The translations under genes were made by a program, and so were the position numbers. Of a DNA stretch of 15,568 nt, positions 1-6,683 are shown piece by piece. The notes under the pieces are model-generated. The model was not told where the DNA came from and searched no databases. It was given only the letters and a program-made list of their open reading frames with translations. Source of the stretch: CAYSZB01 sp964435475 (GTDB lineage: Bacteria; Chloroflexota; Anaerolineae; Anaerolineales; Anaerolineaceae). The stretch spans positions 1 through 15,568 of the forward strand of contig CAYSZB010000052.1 in NCBI GenBank assembly GCA_964435475.1, in the 5' to 3' direction. The first letter of the stretch is position 1. Each line of letters opens with the position of its first letter.

Positions 1-474
1 AAGTTGATCCTGACCGGCAAGCAGGCCATCGATGGGGATACTGCCCAGGTGGGGCCGGAGATCGCAGAGATTCTCAACCTGCCGCAGATCACCTATGCCA
101 CAGCAGTAACCCTCAGCAGTTCCATGCGCCAGGTGCGTGTCAGGCAGGAAGTGGAACGGGGTTACGAGGTGCTGGAGTGCAACCTGCCAGCCCTGGTCAC
201 TGTATCCAGGGGAGACATGGTCAGGCGTGCCCCGTCACTGGAAAGCCTGCTTGCAGGACGCAAGAAGCCGATCGAAGTGGTTAAAGCTAGCGACCTGGGA
301 CTGCCGGAAAGCAGCCTGGGATTGCAGGGCTCTTATACCCAGGTGGTAAAGATATTCCCGCCAGCCACACGCCAGGCGAGCCGCCTGGTGAGCGGCCTGG
401 AGGCTGGAGATGCAGCCCGGGAGATCTATGATTACCTCACAGAACAGCATTTCCTGGATAAGGGAGACAATTAA
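1..474 (+). CDS. etfB: Electron transfer flavoprotein beta subunit, 3' part (5' end outside window)
   Basis: The frame is open from the first base, so the gene begins upstream; the TTG at position 4 is an internal codon. The visible 157 residues are the C-terminal part of EtfB. The signature is the nucleotide-binding stretch with AIDGDTAQVGPE at residues 9-20 of the fragment, followed by the usual EtfB region 'SSSMRQVRVRQEVERGYEVLE' split over residues 39-59 and the conserved 'LPALVTVSRG' stretch. EtfB pairs with EtfA to form a soluble FAD-containing heterodimer that shuttles electrons between dehydrogenases such as acyl-CoA dehydrogenases and other carriers. The GDTAQVGP form is, from memory, the one seen in clostridial-type ETFs, including electron-bifurcating ones. 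That assignment cannot be settled because the N-terminal half is missing. The stop codon is three bases before the etfA start, so the two are translationally coupled and form one operon. Confidence 0.93.
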   Translation, partial: KLILTGKQAIDGDTAQVGPEIAEILNLPQITYATAVTLSSSMRQVRVRQEVERGYEVLECNLPALVTVSRGDMVRRAPSLESLLAGRKKPIEVVKASDLGLPESSLGLQGSYTQVVKIFPPATRQASRLVSGLEAGDAAREIYDYLTEQHFLDKGDN

Positions 475-477
475 ACC

Positions 478-1689
478 ATGCTGATCATCGACCATGAAAA
501 ATGCACCTTGTGCAAGGCATGCATTAAAAACTGCCCCTTTGGCGCGCTGGCGATCGAGGATGGCAGGCTGCAGGTCAGCGAAGCCTGCACCCTGTGCGGT
601 GCCTGTGTTAATGTCTGCCGCTTCGATGCCTTGAGTATTGAACGCCGCCAGGCTTCCCCTGAAGAACTGGCTGCCTACCGCGGGGTATACATCTGGATCG
701 AGCTGGATGACGCGGGTGGGCAGGCACTGCCCCGCAAGGTATCCCTGGAACTGCTGGGCAAAGGGCGCCTGTTGGCTGATCAGCTGGGGCAGCCTCTGGT
801 GGCCGTGGTACTGGGCGGTGCAGATCTGCCGGATATGGCGTACCTGGCGAGCTATGGGGCAGACCGGGTGATCCGCTGCTGCCATGAGCTGCTGCAGGCC
901 TATTCCACCGACGGCTATACCCAGGTCTTGAGCGCCTTGATTAGCGGCCACAAGCCGGCGATCGTGCTGTATGGCGCCACACCACATGGACGGGACCTGG
1001 CACCGCGGGTGGCAGCCCGTTTGAAGTTGGGGCTGACCGCTGACTGCACCGGGCTGGCGATCGATGACCAGCAGCAACTGGTGCAGACCCGCCCGGCTTT
1101 TGGCGGCAACATCATGGCTTCGATCATTACCCCTTACACCCGACCTCAAACAGCCACCGTGCGCCCCAACGTCTTTGCCGTCCCTGCCCGGTACCCCGAG
1201 AGGACGGCCGAAATTGAGGATTTCCCGGTCGTACTCAGCCGCTCTGCCATCCGCACGCGGGTGGTGGAACGGAATTATGATGAAGGTGCACTGCAGAGCA
1301 TAGCTGATGCCAACATGATCGTTTCAGGAGGGCGGGGCTGCCAGAAACCGCAGAACCTGGCGCTGCTTGCCCGGCTGGCTGAGCAACTGGGTGGGGTGAT
1401 GGCCGGTTCAAGGCCGATCGTGGAGCAGGGCTGGATCCCCCATACCCTGCAGGTGGGGCAGTCCGGCACGACGGTCAGCCCGCAGCTATACATTGCGGTG
1501 GGTATCAGCGGTGCCATCCAACACCTGGTAGGGATGAACTCGTCCAGGGTGATCATTGCGATCAACAAGGACCCCGAAGCACCGATCTTGAAGACAGCAG
1601 ACCTGGCGGTGGTGGGGGATGCCCTGGAGATACTGCCCAGGTTGAGTGCAATGATCGAAGAGGAACAAGGGATCGACCAGGCTAATTGA
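478..1689 (+). CDS. etfA: Electron transfer flavoprotein alpha subunit with N-terminal 2x[4Fe-4S] ferredoxin domain
   Basis: This is a 403-residue EtfA, longer than the roughly 310-330 residues of simple EtfA because of a ferredoxin-like N-terminus. Cysteines 9, 12, 15 and 19 (CTLCKACIKNCP) and 37, 40, 43 and 47 (CTLCGACVNVC) make two CxxCxxCxxxC cluster sites. The ETF-alpha N-domain follows (about 70-260), with GRDLAPRVAARL, LTADCTGL and the QTRPAFGGNIMA stretch. The C-terminal FAD-binding domain has SGGRG at 283-287, VGQSGTTVSPQLYIAVG, GISGAIQH at 342-349 and AINKDPEAPI. It should accept electrons into the ETF FAD and pass them through the FeS clusters. Similar fused EtfA proteins occur in the anaerobic lactate-dehydrogenase/Etf and caffeyl-CoA reductase/Etf complexes (family knowledge). 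The ATG is supported by an AGGGAG ribosome site at 461-466, inside the end of etfB. The redox partner is probably encoded upstream of the window. Confidence 0.95.
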   Translation: MLIIDHEKCTLCKACIKNCPFGALAIEDGRLQVSEACTLCGACVNVCRFDALSIERRQASPEELAAYRGVYIWIELDDAGGQALPRKVSLELLGKGRLLADQLGQPLVAVVLGGADLPDMAYLASYGADRVIRCCHELLQAYSTDGYTQVLSALISGHKPAIVLYGATPHGRDLAPRVAARLKLGLTADCTGLAIDDQQQLVQTRPAFGGNIMASIITPYTRPQTATVRPNVFAVPARYPERTAEIEDFPVVLSRSAIRTRVVERNYDEGALQSIADANMIVSGGRGCQKPQNLALLARLAEQLGGVMAGSRPIVEQGWIPHTLQVGQSGTTVSPQLYIAVGISGAIQHLVGMNSSRVIIAINKDPEAPILKTADLAVVGDALEILPRLSAMIEEEQGIDQAN

Positions 1690-1737
1690 GCAAGCGCAGA
1701 TTCGGGAATTCACGCACTAAATAAGAAGAGTTGTTCA

Positions 1738-2712
1738 TTATTCAAAAGGGTAAACCAGTCCCATTTGTTTGCGGCACTCATCGATAATTTTCATGGTGTC
1801 AATGGTCGACCTTGCGGAAACCATGGTGCTCTCCAATTTTCCGGCTGTTATTTCTGCAGCAACTGTATCAAACTGTGATAGATACAAGTCATTGATCGAT
1901 CTGCCTTTATCGATGAAGACCTCTCTCTTTAAACCCTGGCACAGCCTGGCCTTCCTGGCGATATGGAACCAGGGTACCCTGATGGAACCTTTTGAGCCTT
2001 TGATGATGACCTTTTCGCCTTTAAACTCTTCCAGGGAAATGATAATCTCACAGCTGTAACTTCCATAATCGAGCATTACTCTCTCGGACAGGTCGATACC
2101 ATTCTCGAGCTTGCCCTGGCAGGTGATGCGTTTGGGCATGCCGAAAAGCCCTAAACAATAGCGAATTGGATATACCCCGACGTCCAGGATCGCACCACCT
2201 GCCCTGGCAGGGTCGGTCAAGCGATCAGACCTGTAGAATTTGATCACCGGCATGGCATAGTTCACCTGGACAGATCTTACTTCACCAATCCTGCCTGTAT
2301 CGATCCATTGCTTGACCTTGAGGGCGGTCTGATTGAACCAGGTCCACATGGCTTCAGCGACATACACCTTTTCCTGCGCTGCCAGATCAAAAACCTCCCG
2401 GGCTTCTTTGGTACTGACAGTGAAAGGCTTTTCACACAGTACGGGTTTATGGTGTTTGATACACAGCTTCATGTACTCAGCATGTTTGTCGGCTGTCAGT
2501 GCAATATATACGCCCTGCACATCTTTATCGGCGATCGCACTTTCTGCAGTGTCATACACTTTCCCGCCATGTAGCTGGGAAAAGGCATCTGCTTTTGATC
2601 TGGTACGATTCCACACTGCGACGATCTCATGACGACCGGATGGCAGGATCGCTTTGGCCGTGCCATGTGCGATGATCCCGCACCCGATGTAAGCCCATCT
2701 GAATTTTTCCAT
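1738..2712 (-). CDS. Gfo/Idh/MocA-family NAD(P)-dependent oxidoreductase (dihydrodiol/sugar dehydrogenase-like)
   Basis: The protein has 324 residues and probably acts in the cytoplasm. The Rossmann motif GCGIIAHG lies at 10-17, the family hallmark EKP at 94-96 within VLCEKPFTVS, and AGGAILDVGVYPI at 171-183. Lys95 and Tyr181 correspond to the Lys/Tyr pair regarded as catalytic in dimeric dihydrodiol dehydrogenase (family knowledge). EAMWTWF at 120-126 also fits the dihydrodiol/D-xylose dehydrogenase branch. Substrate is not predictable; a sugar, sugar lactone precursor or cyclic diol is likely. The start chosen is the ATG at 2712-2710, which has GAGGA a few bases upstream on the minus strand. 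A GTG at 2739 in the same frame would place that ribosome site inside the gene, so it was rejected. The gene converges on etfA (48-bp gap, no clear terminator) and diverges from the binding-protein gene. A role in sugar oxidation beside the glycosidases is inferred from context only. Confidence 0.88.
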   Translation of the reverse strand: MEKFRWAYIGCGIIAHGTAKAILPSGRHEIVAVWNRTRSKADAFSQLHGGKVYDTAESAIADKDVQGVYIALTADKHAEYMKLCIKHHKPVLCEKPFTVSTKEAREVFDLAAQEKVYVAEAMWTWFNQTALKVKQWIDTGRIGEVRSVQVNYAMPVIKFYRSDRLTDPARAGGAILDVGVYPIRYCLGLFGMPKRITCQGKLENGIDLSERVMLDYGSYSCEIIISLEEFKGEKVIIKGSKGSIRVPWFHIARKARLCQGLKREVFIDKGRSINDLYLSQFDTVAAEITAGKLESTMVSARSTIDTMKIIDECRKQMGLVYPFE

Positions 2713-2738
2713 TTTTCCTCGGTTATCTTTGAAAGTCA

Positions 2739-2768
2739 CTTATAATTTCGATTAGGCCAACTGGTAAA
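2739..2768 (-). promoter_or_regulatory. Candidate sigma70-like promoter for the Gfo/Idh dehydrogenase
   Basis: On the minus strand a TTTACC hexamer (2768-2763) is followed 18 bp later by TATAAG (2744-2739), five of six matches to the -10 consensus. Transcription would begin near 2732, about 20 bases before the ATG at 2712. It also overlaps the rejected GTG codon, which supports the ATG start. An alternative further upstream on the same strand is TTGACC with TATTCT 18 bp later. Sequence match only. Confidence 0.35.
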
Positions 2769-2916
2769 GGCAGCTGGTGACCTTAAGAATATCCCAATAA
2801 GTGTGCAGTGGTCAAGGTATTTTGTCAACAGGTTTTTCTCAAAATTCTGAACCAGGCATCGAGGTTACTTTGTGTCTTCCATTTGATGCGAAATTACTAC
2901 CAGGATTGTGGGATTT

Positions 2917-2947
2917 TTGATATATTTTGGCAGTAAAATAATATAAA
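2917..2947 (+). promoter_or_regulatory. Candidate promoter for the solute-binding lipoprotein gene
   Basis: TTGATA at 2917-2922 is followed by two overlapping AT-rich -10 candidates: TAATAT (2939-2944, 16-bp spacer) and TATAAA (2942-2947, 19-bp spacer). Neither has the ideal 17 bp. The start of transcription would lie near 2950-2955, leaving a 5' leader of about 65-70 bases. The assignment rests on hexamer match and position alone. Confidence 0.35.
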
Positions 2948-3018
2948 ATCTATCCAATAAATAATCATGATGCACGATTCTTGTTGTGTTACGATATGCG
3001 ACAAAAAAAGGAGAAAAC

Positions 3019-4836
3019 ATGAAAAAGATCTTTTCCCTGCTCATCCTCTTGGCAATTTTAATCCCCCTTGCTGCTTGCGGTGGTCAAAAGCCTGAAAGCG
3101 GTGAAACCATACCAGGTACGGACAAGACCGTTCCTGAAGAACGTCAGTATTCCTTCTGGATTCGCACCGGGGATACCCACTACAATGATTACGAAGAAAA
3201 CCCCGGGATCGAATACCTGGAGTCACAGCCCTACGGAACCGATGAAAAAGGCAACCCGAAATACCTGGACCTGAGTTTCTATATCCCGGTGACCGGGTCC
3301 GAGCAGGACAACTTCAACACCCTGATCGCTACAGGCGATTACATGGATGTGATGACGCTCACCGCGTCCACTTTTTCGCCGATTGAGCTCTATGAACAGG
3401 GCATCGCCATGGACATCACCGAGTATGTCGAACAATACATGCCCCATTACCTGGAATTTCTTGAGCAGTTTCCTGATCTGAAAGCGACTGCCACCAACCT
3501 GATCGATGGTGAGAAACGCTTCCTGGTGCTATACAATTACGGCTCCGGTATCCAGGAAATGTGGGGTGGCTACCAGTACCGCCGGGATTGGATCGTCAAA
3601 TATGGCAAGAACCCGCTGGATGGTTCTGCATTCAGTGGATCCTTTACAGTGACCAATACTGATGGCACGGTCGACCTGGACAGCTGGCAGGATAACGTGG
3701 TCTTCCCCAGCGGCGGTCCCGACCCGGTCTACATCAGTGACTGGGAGTGGATGTTCGGGATCTTCGACCTGGCACTGGAAGACCTGGGTATTACGGATGG
3801 TTATGGGATGAGCCTTTACTACCCTGGATACCTGGCAACCGGTGACCTGGTTTCGGCTTTCGGTGGCGGCGGACCCATGTGGTATAAAACGCCAGACCTG
3901 GAGGTCAAATTTGGTATGACCTCGGATGACTTCCGCACTTACCTGCAGGCGATGCACACCTGGTACAAGAATGGCTGGATCGATAAAGCCTTCCCCGAGC
4001 ACAATTCGGACATCTTCTACACGATCGACAACACCAGGATCTTTTCAGGCAAAGTAGGCCTGTGGTGGGGCACGCAGGCTACATTGGGCGGCAGCCTCTC
4101 CAACCCGGATGATCCCCTGCTAAAGGATTTTGTGAGTTTCTCTGCTCCGCAACCGATCAACGATGTCTACGGTAGCGAAGCCCAGCAGAACAAGGTCCCT
4201 TATACCTTCTACCAGATAAGCCAGGCAGCAGGAACCTCAATGGTTACCACGGCCGCCCAGGATAAAGACCTTGAAACCCTCTTTACTTTCTTTGATTCGC
4301 TCTATGATCCAGGGAGTAATGCAGTCATATTCTCCTTTGGGCTCAACCAGGAACAGTATGAACAAACCAAAAACAAATTCATGACCGATAACGGGTTTAC
4401 GCGGGGAGTATATTACCCGGTTGAGGAAAATGGCGAAACCCTTTATGAACTGTGGCCGGAAGTGGCAGATACAGGCATGCTGGCATCTCTACGCCCTCAC
4501 CGTCTGCCTGGTCTTGATCTTCAATCTACGATGATGAGTTCGGGTTCATACAAACCGGGCGTTGTAAGCAATCTTGACCGCTGGACCCAGTATCCAAACA
4601 CCGGGTGGATCGAGAATTTCAGTCAACTATCCATCGAGGATATGAATGCCTACAACAAGATCCAGACCTATATCAACGAGTTCTCTACAAAGAACGTTCC
4701 ACCCTTTATCAAAGGTGAAAAGGATCCATTCAACGATGAGGACTGGAACTCTTTTGTGAAGGCGCTGAACAAGTACAATCCCGACAAGGCGACAGCCATC
4801 ATCCAGGATATGATCGACCTCCTATATGGAAAGTGA
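3019..4836 (+). CDS. Extracellular solute-binding lipoprotein, LplA-like (ABC sugar transport)
   Basis: A 605-residue secreted lipoprotein. Residues 1-20 form a lipoprotein signal peptide: MKK, a hydrophobic core, and the lipobox LAAC with Cys20 as the lipidated residue. A short polar linker follows. The mature protein resembles the large (about 500-600 residue) LplA-type family 1 solute-binding proteins of oligosaccharide ABC transporters. Supporting stretches are the YQYRRDW segment at 185-191 and the C-terminal pattern of an aromatic-rich helix ending in a 'YNPDKATAIIQDMIDLL' segment. The start is the ATG at 3019, with AAGGAG at 3008-3013 and a 5-base spacer; an in-frame GTG at 2986 was rejected because the signal peptide would then be preceded by 11 charged residues. 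The protein is expected to be tethered outside the membrane and to bind a carbohydrate. No permease or ATPase gene is adjacent, which is unusual for this family. The gene is followed by a strong terminator, so it appears monocistronic. Confidence 0.88.
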   Translation: MKKIFSLLILLAILIPLAACGGQKPESGETIPGTDKTVPEERQYSFWIRTGDTHYNDYEENPGIEYLESQPYGTDEKGNPKYLDLSFYIPVTGSEQDNFNTLIATGDYMDVMTLTASTFSPIELYEQGIAMDITEYVEQYMPHYLEFLEQFPDLKATATNLIDGEKRFLVLYNYGSGIQEMWGGYQYRRDWIVKYGKNPLDGSAFSGSFTVTNTDGTVDLDSWQDNVVFPSGGPDPVYISDWEWMFGIFDLALEDLGITDGYGMSLYYPGYLATGDLVSAFGGGGPMWYKTPDLEVKFGMTSDDFRTYLQAMHTWYKNGWIDKAFPEHNSDIFYTIDNTRIFSGKVGLWWGTQATLGGSLSNPDDPLLKDFVSFSAPQPINDVYGSEAQQNKVPYTFYQISQAAGTSMVTTAAQDKDLETLFTFFDSLYDPGSNAVIFSFGLNQEQYEQTKNKFMTDNGFTRGVYYPVEENGETLYELWPEVADTGMLASLRPHRLPGLDLQSTMMSSGSYKPGVVSNLDRWTQYPNTGWIENFSQLSIEDMNAYNKIQTYINEFSTKNVPPFIKGEKDPFNDEDWNSFVKALNKYNPDKATAIIQDMIDLLYGK

Positions 4837-4866
4837 TCACCTGGGATCAAGATCAATATCTCACAC

Positions 4867-4900
4867 TGCCCTGGTTTCACGACCAGGGCATTTGTTGTTT
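4867..4900 (+). terminator. Rho-independent terminator after the solute-binding protein gene
   Basis: TGCCCTGG (4867-4874) and CCAGGGCA (4883-4890) form a perfect 8-bp stem with an 8-base loop. TTTGTTGTTT follows at 4891-4900. It lies 30 bp past the stop codon and should separate the lipoprotein transcript from the GH3 gene downstream. Confidence 0.88.
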
Positions 4901-4945
4901 GGTACCATATAAATGGAATATTGATTTTTTTAAGAAAGGGACTCA

Positions 4946-6595
4946 ATGCGACACCAATTAACCGATAAAAACTCGATTCCCCAGGTGCTGGCTGATATGA
5001 CAGCTGAAGAAAAGGTCAACCTGCTGACAGCTGCCAGTGCCTGTTATTCCAAAGCCTACCCTGATCTGGGCATCCCGGCCATCTGCCTGCAGGATGGTGC
5101 GACCGGGGTTAACGGCATGCACATCCTGATCGATTTTTCATCTAAAATACCAAAGTCAGGTGCGGATGCGGGGATGGTCAATCCTGATTCCTTTTTAAAC
5201 CTTACAAAGGTTATTTCTGCGGATTTGGATGATTCCTTTACCACCTATCAGGACAATCCACTGATGCTTAACTATGTGCGGGCGGTGGCCAAAGCCCGAC
5301 CTGGCGGCAGGGATTTCATCAGTTTTCCTTCCGGGGTTAACATAGGCGCCTCATGGAACGAGGAGACCGCCGCCCGCATCGGGAAAGCGGTGGGTTGGGA
5401 GATGCGCAACTCGGGGATTGATGTCTGCCTGGGACCCAATGTGGATATCCAGCGCGATCCGCTGGGCGGGCGCAGCTATGAAATGTACAGTGAGGATCCC
5501 TTCCTGGTCTCGCGCAGTGCGGTAGCCTTTATCAAGGGCATGCAAGAAACCGGTGTGGCCGCCTGNNNNNNNNNNNNNNNNNNNNNNNNNNNNNNNNNNN
5601 NNNNNNNNNNNNNNNNNNNNNNNNNNNNNNNNNNNNNNNNNNNNNNNNNNNNNNNNNNNNNNNNNATGAAAACGGTGGTCATCCTGAACACCGGCGGACC
5701 GGTCGATATGCGCCGCTGGATCGCGTATGCCGATGCGGTCTTCTGTATGTTCATTCCCGGCTGTATGGGCGGCAAAGCGGCGGTGGATATTCTCTTCGGC
5801 AAGGCGGCTCCCGCCGGCAGGCTGCCGATGACCTTCCCGCTGCGCTATGAAGACACGCCCTCCTTCCCCAATTTCCCTGGCGAGCATGATGATGTTTATT
5901 ATGGGGAGGGGCTTTTTGTGGGATACCGCAGTTATGACAAGAAACAACTGCCGGTGCAATTCCCCTTCGGATTTGGGTTGAGCTACACCAAATTTGAGAT
6001 GAATGTTGACCCGGCGCCGCTTGAATTTGACCTGCGCCGCCAGGAAGCGCTCAAAATTCCCGTGCAGGTCAGGAATGTCGGCAAAAGAAACGGCAGCCAG
6101 GTGATCGGCCTGTATGTCGAAGAGGTCAACTCTCGGGTACTGCGCCCGGTGAAAGAGTTAAAGGCGTTTAAGAAGGTGTACATAGAACCCGGTGCATCCA
6201 TAACTGCAGAACTGGTGTTGAAAAAGGATGACCTGGCCTATTTTGACGCTGGCATGGGCAAATGGGTCACCCCGATCGGCAAACACCGCCTGCACCTGGG
6301 CACCTCGGTGCAGGACATCTTTGCCGTGCTGGAGATGCATGTCAGTGGACCCAATCCCTACCCGCTGGGAGCGGAAACCAATTTTGCTGAGATCCTTGCC
6401 AACCCGCAGGCTGTAGTGCTGATCGACCGCTTTTTGCCTGGCGCGCTGGATCAATACAGGGAAATGCTGCGCCTATTCAGTGACCGCAAGCTGAGCGATG
6501 TGCTGTCCATGGCACTGATTCGAGCAGTGCCCGATGCAGTAAAGGCCGGCGCGATCCTCGACGAGCTCTACCGTGAGTTGGCAAAGTTGGACTAA
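4946..6595 (+). CDS. Glycoside hydrolase family 3 enzyme, interrupted by an assembly gap
   Basis: A beta-glycosidase of family GH3, likely beta-glucosidase-like, with no signal peptide and so probably cytoplasmic. Before the gap, 206 residues show the TIM-barrel start: LQDGATGVNG (about 48-57), PSGVNIGASW, GPNVDIQRDPLGGRSYEMYSEDP split over 163-185, and KGMQETGVAA. The last codon, TGN, fits the cysteine usual before the conserved KH motif. After the gap the frame resumes with KTVVILNTGGPVDM of the alpha/beta-sandwich domain, then GKAAVDILFG, FPFGFGLSY (339-347 as assembled), an FnIII-like domain, and an 80-residue C-terminal extension from about 466. Compared with the second GH3, roughly 300 residues are hidden, including the nucleophile Asp and the acid/base. 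About 60 extra residues lie between positions 60 and 121. The ATG has AAAGGGA at 4935-4941. True length is probably about 800 residues or more. Substrate is unknown. Confidence 0.9.
   Translation: MRHQLTDKNSIPQVLADMTAEEKVNLLTAASACYSKAYPDLGIPAICLQDGATGVNGMHILIDFSSKIPKSGADAGMVNPDSFLNLTKVISADLDDSFTTYQDNPLMLNYVRAVAKARPGGRDFISFPSGVNIGASWNEETAARIGKAVGWEMRNSGIDVCLGPNVDIQRDPLGGRSYEMYSEDPFLVSRSAVAFIKGMQETGVAAXXXXXXXXXXXXXXXXXXXXXXXXXXXXXXXXXXMKTVVILNTGGPVDMRRWIAYADAVFCMFIPGCMGGKAAVDILFGKAAPAGRLPMTFPLRYEDTPSFPNFPGEHDDVYYGEGLFVGYRSYDKKQLPVQFPFGFGLSYTKFEMNVDPAPLEFDLRRQEALKIPVQVRNVGKRNGSQVIGLYVEEVNSRVLRPVKELKAFKKVYIEPGASITAELVLKKDDLAYFDAGMGKWVTPIGKHRLHLGTSVQDIFAVLEMHVSGPNPYPLGAETNFAEILANPQAVVLIDRFLPGALDQYREMLRLFSDRKLSDVLSMALIRAVPDAVKAGAILDELYRELAKLD
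5566..5665. other. Assembly gap of 100 N inside the first GH3 gene
   Basis: Exactly 100 N, the usual placeholder for a scaffold gap of unknown size. Both flanks belong to one GH3 protein. Alignment by eye with the downstream paralogue (its residues about 163-462) implies that about 0.9 kb is really missing. The reading frame being kept across 100 N is accidental. Confidence 0.97.
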
Positions 6596-6683
6596 AAAAG
6601 AGCAGCTCAGATAAAGTGGGTTAATTTAGGTTCATCATAAGGATGACGCACAAAAGGACTAACGAGACAAGGAGAGATTGACC

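Larger units (their letters stand above)
2713..3018. other. Divergent intergenic region, about 306 bp, AT-rich toward the lipoprotein gene
   Basis: This stretch separates the minus-strand dehydrogenase from the plus-strand solute-binding protein. It holds only candidate promoters for both directions (listed separately) and the two ribosome sites. The part next to the lipoprotein gene (about 2905-2965) is strongly AT-rich. No tRNA, convincing small ORF, riboswitch-like fold or clear operator was recognised. Confidence 0.6.

Noticed and set aside
235..1149. Long open frame on the minus strand opposite etfB/etfA (304 codons)
   Set aside because: It lies antisense to strongly conserved EtfB and EtfA sequence, crosses both genes and shows no recognisable domain; it is a shadow of biased codon use.
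1690..1737. Bidirectional terminator between etfA and the convergent dehydrogenase gene
   Set aside because: No inverted repeat of more than a few bases is visible in the 48-bp gap.
2713..2739. Upstream GTG start for the Gfo/Idh dehydrogenase
   Set aside because: The GAGGA ribosome site falls inside the added codons and fits the downstream ATG at 2712; the Rossmann motif position also fits the shorter form.
2984..3004. Possible operator-like sequence TTGTGTTACGATATGCGACAA upstream of the lipoprotein gene, vaguely like the LacI box
   Set aside because: Only the four outer base pairs and one inner pair match as a palindrome, and it lacks the TTATCGATAA core spacing; chance is enough.
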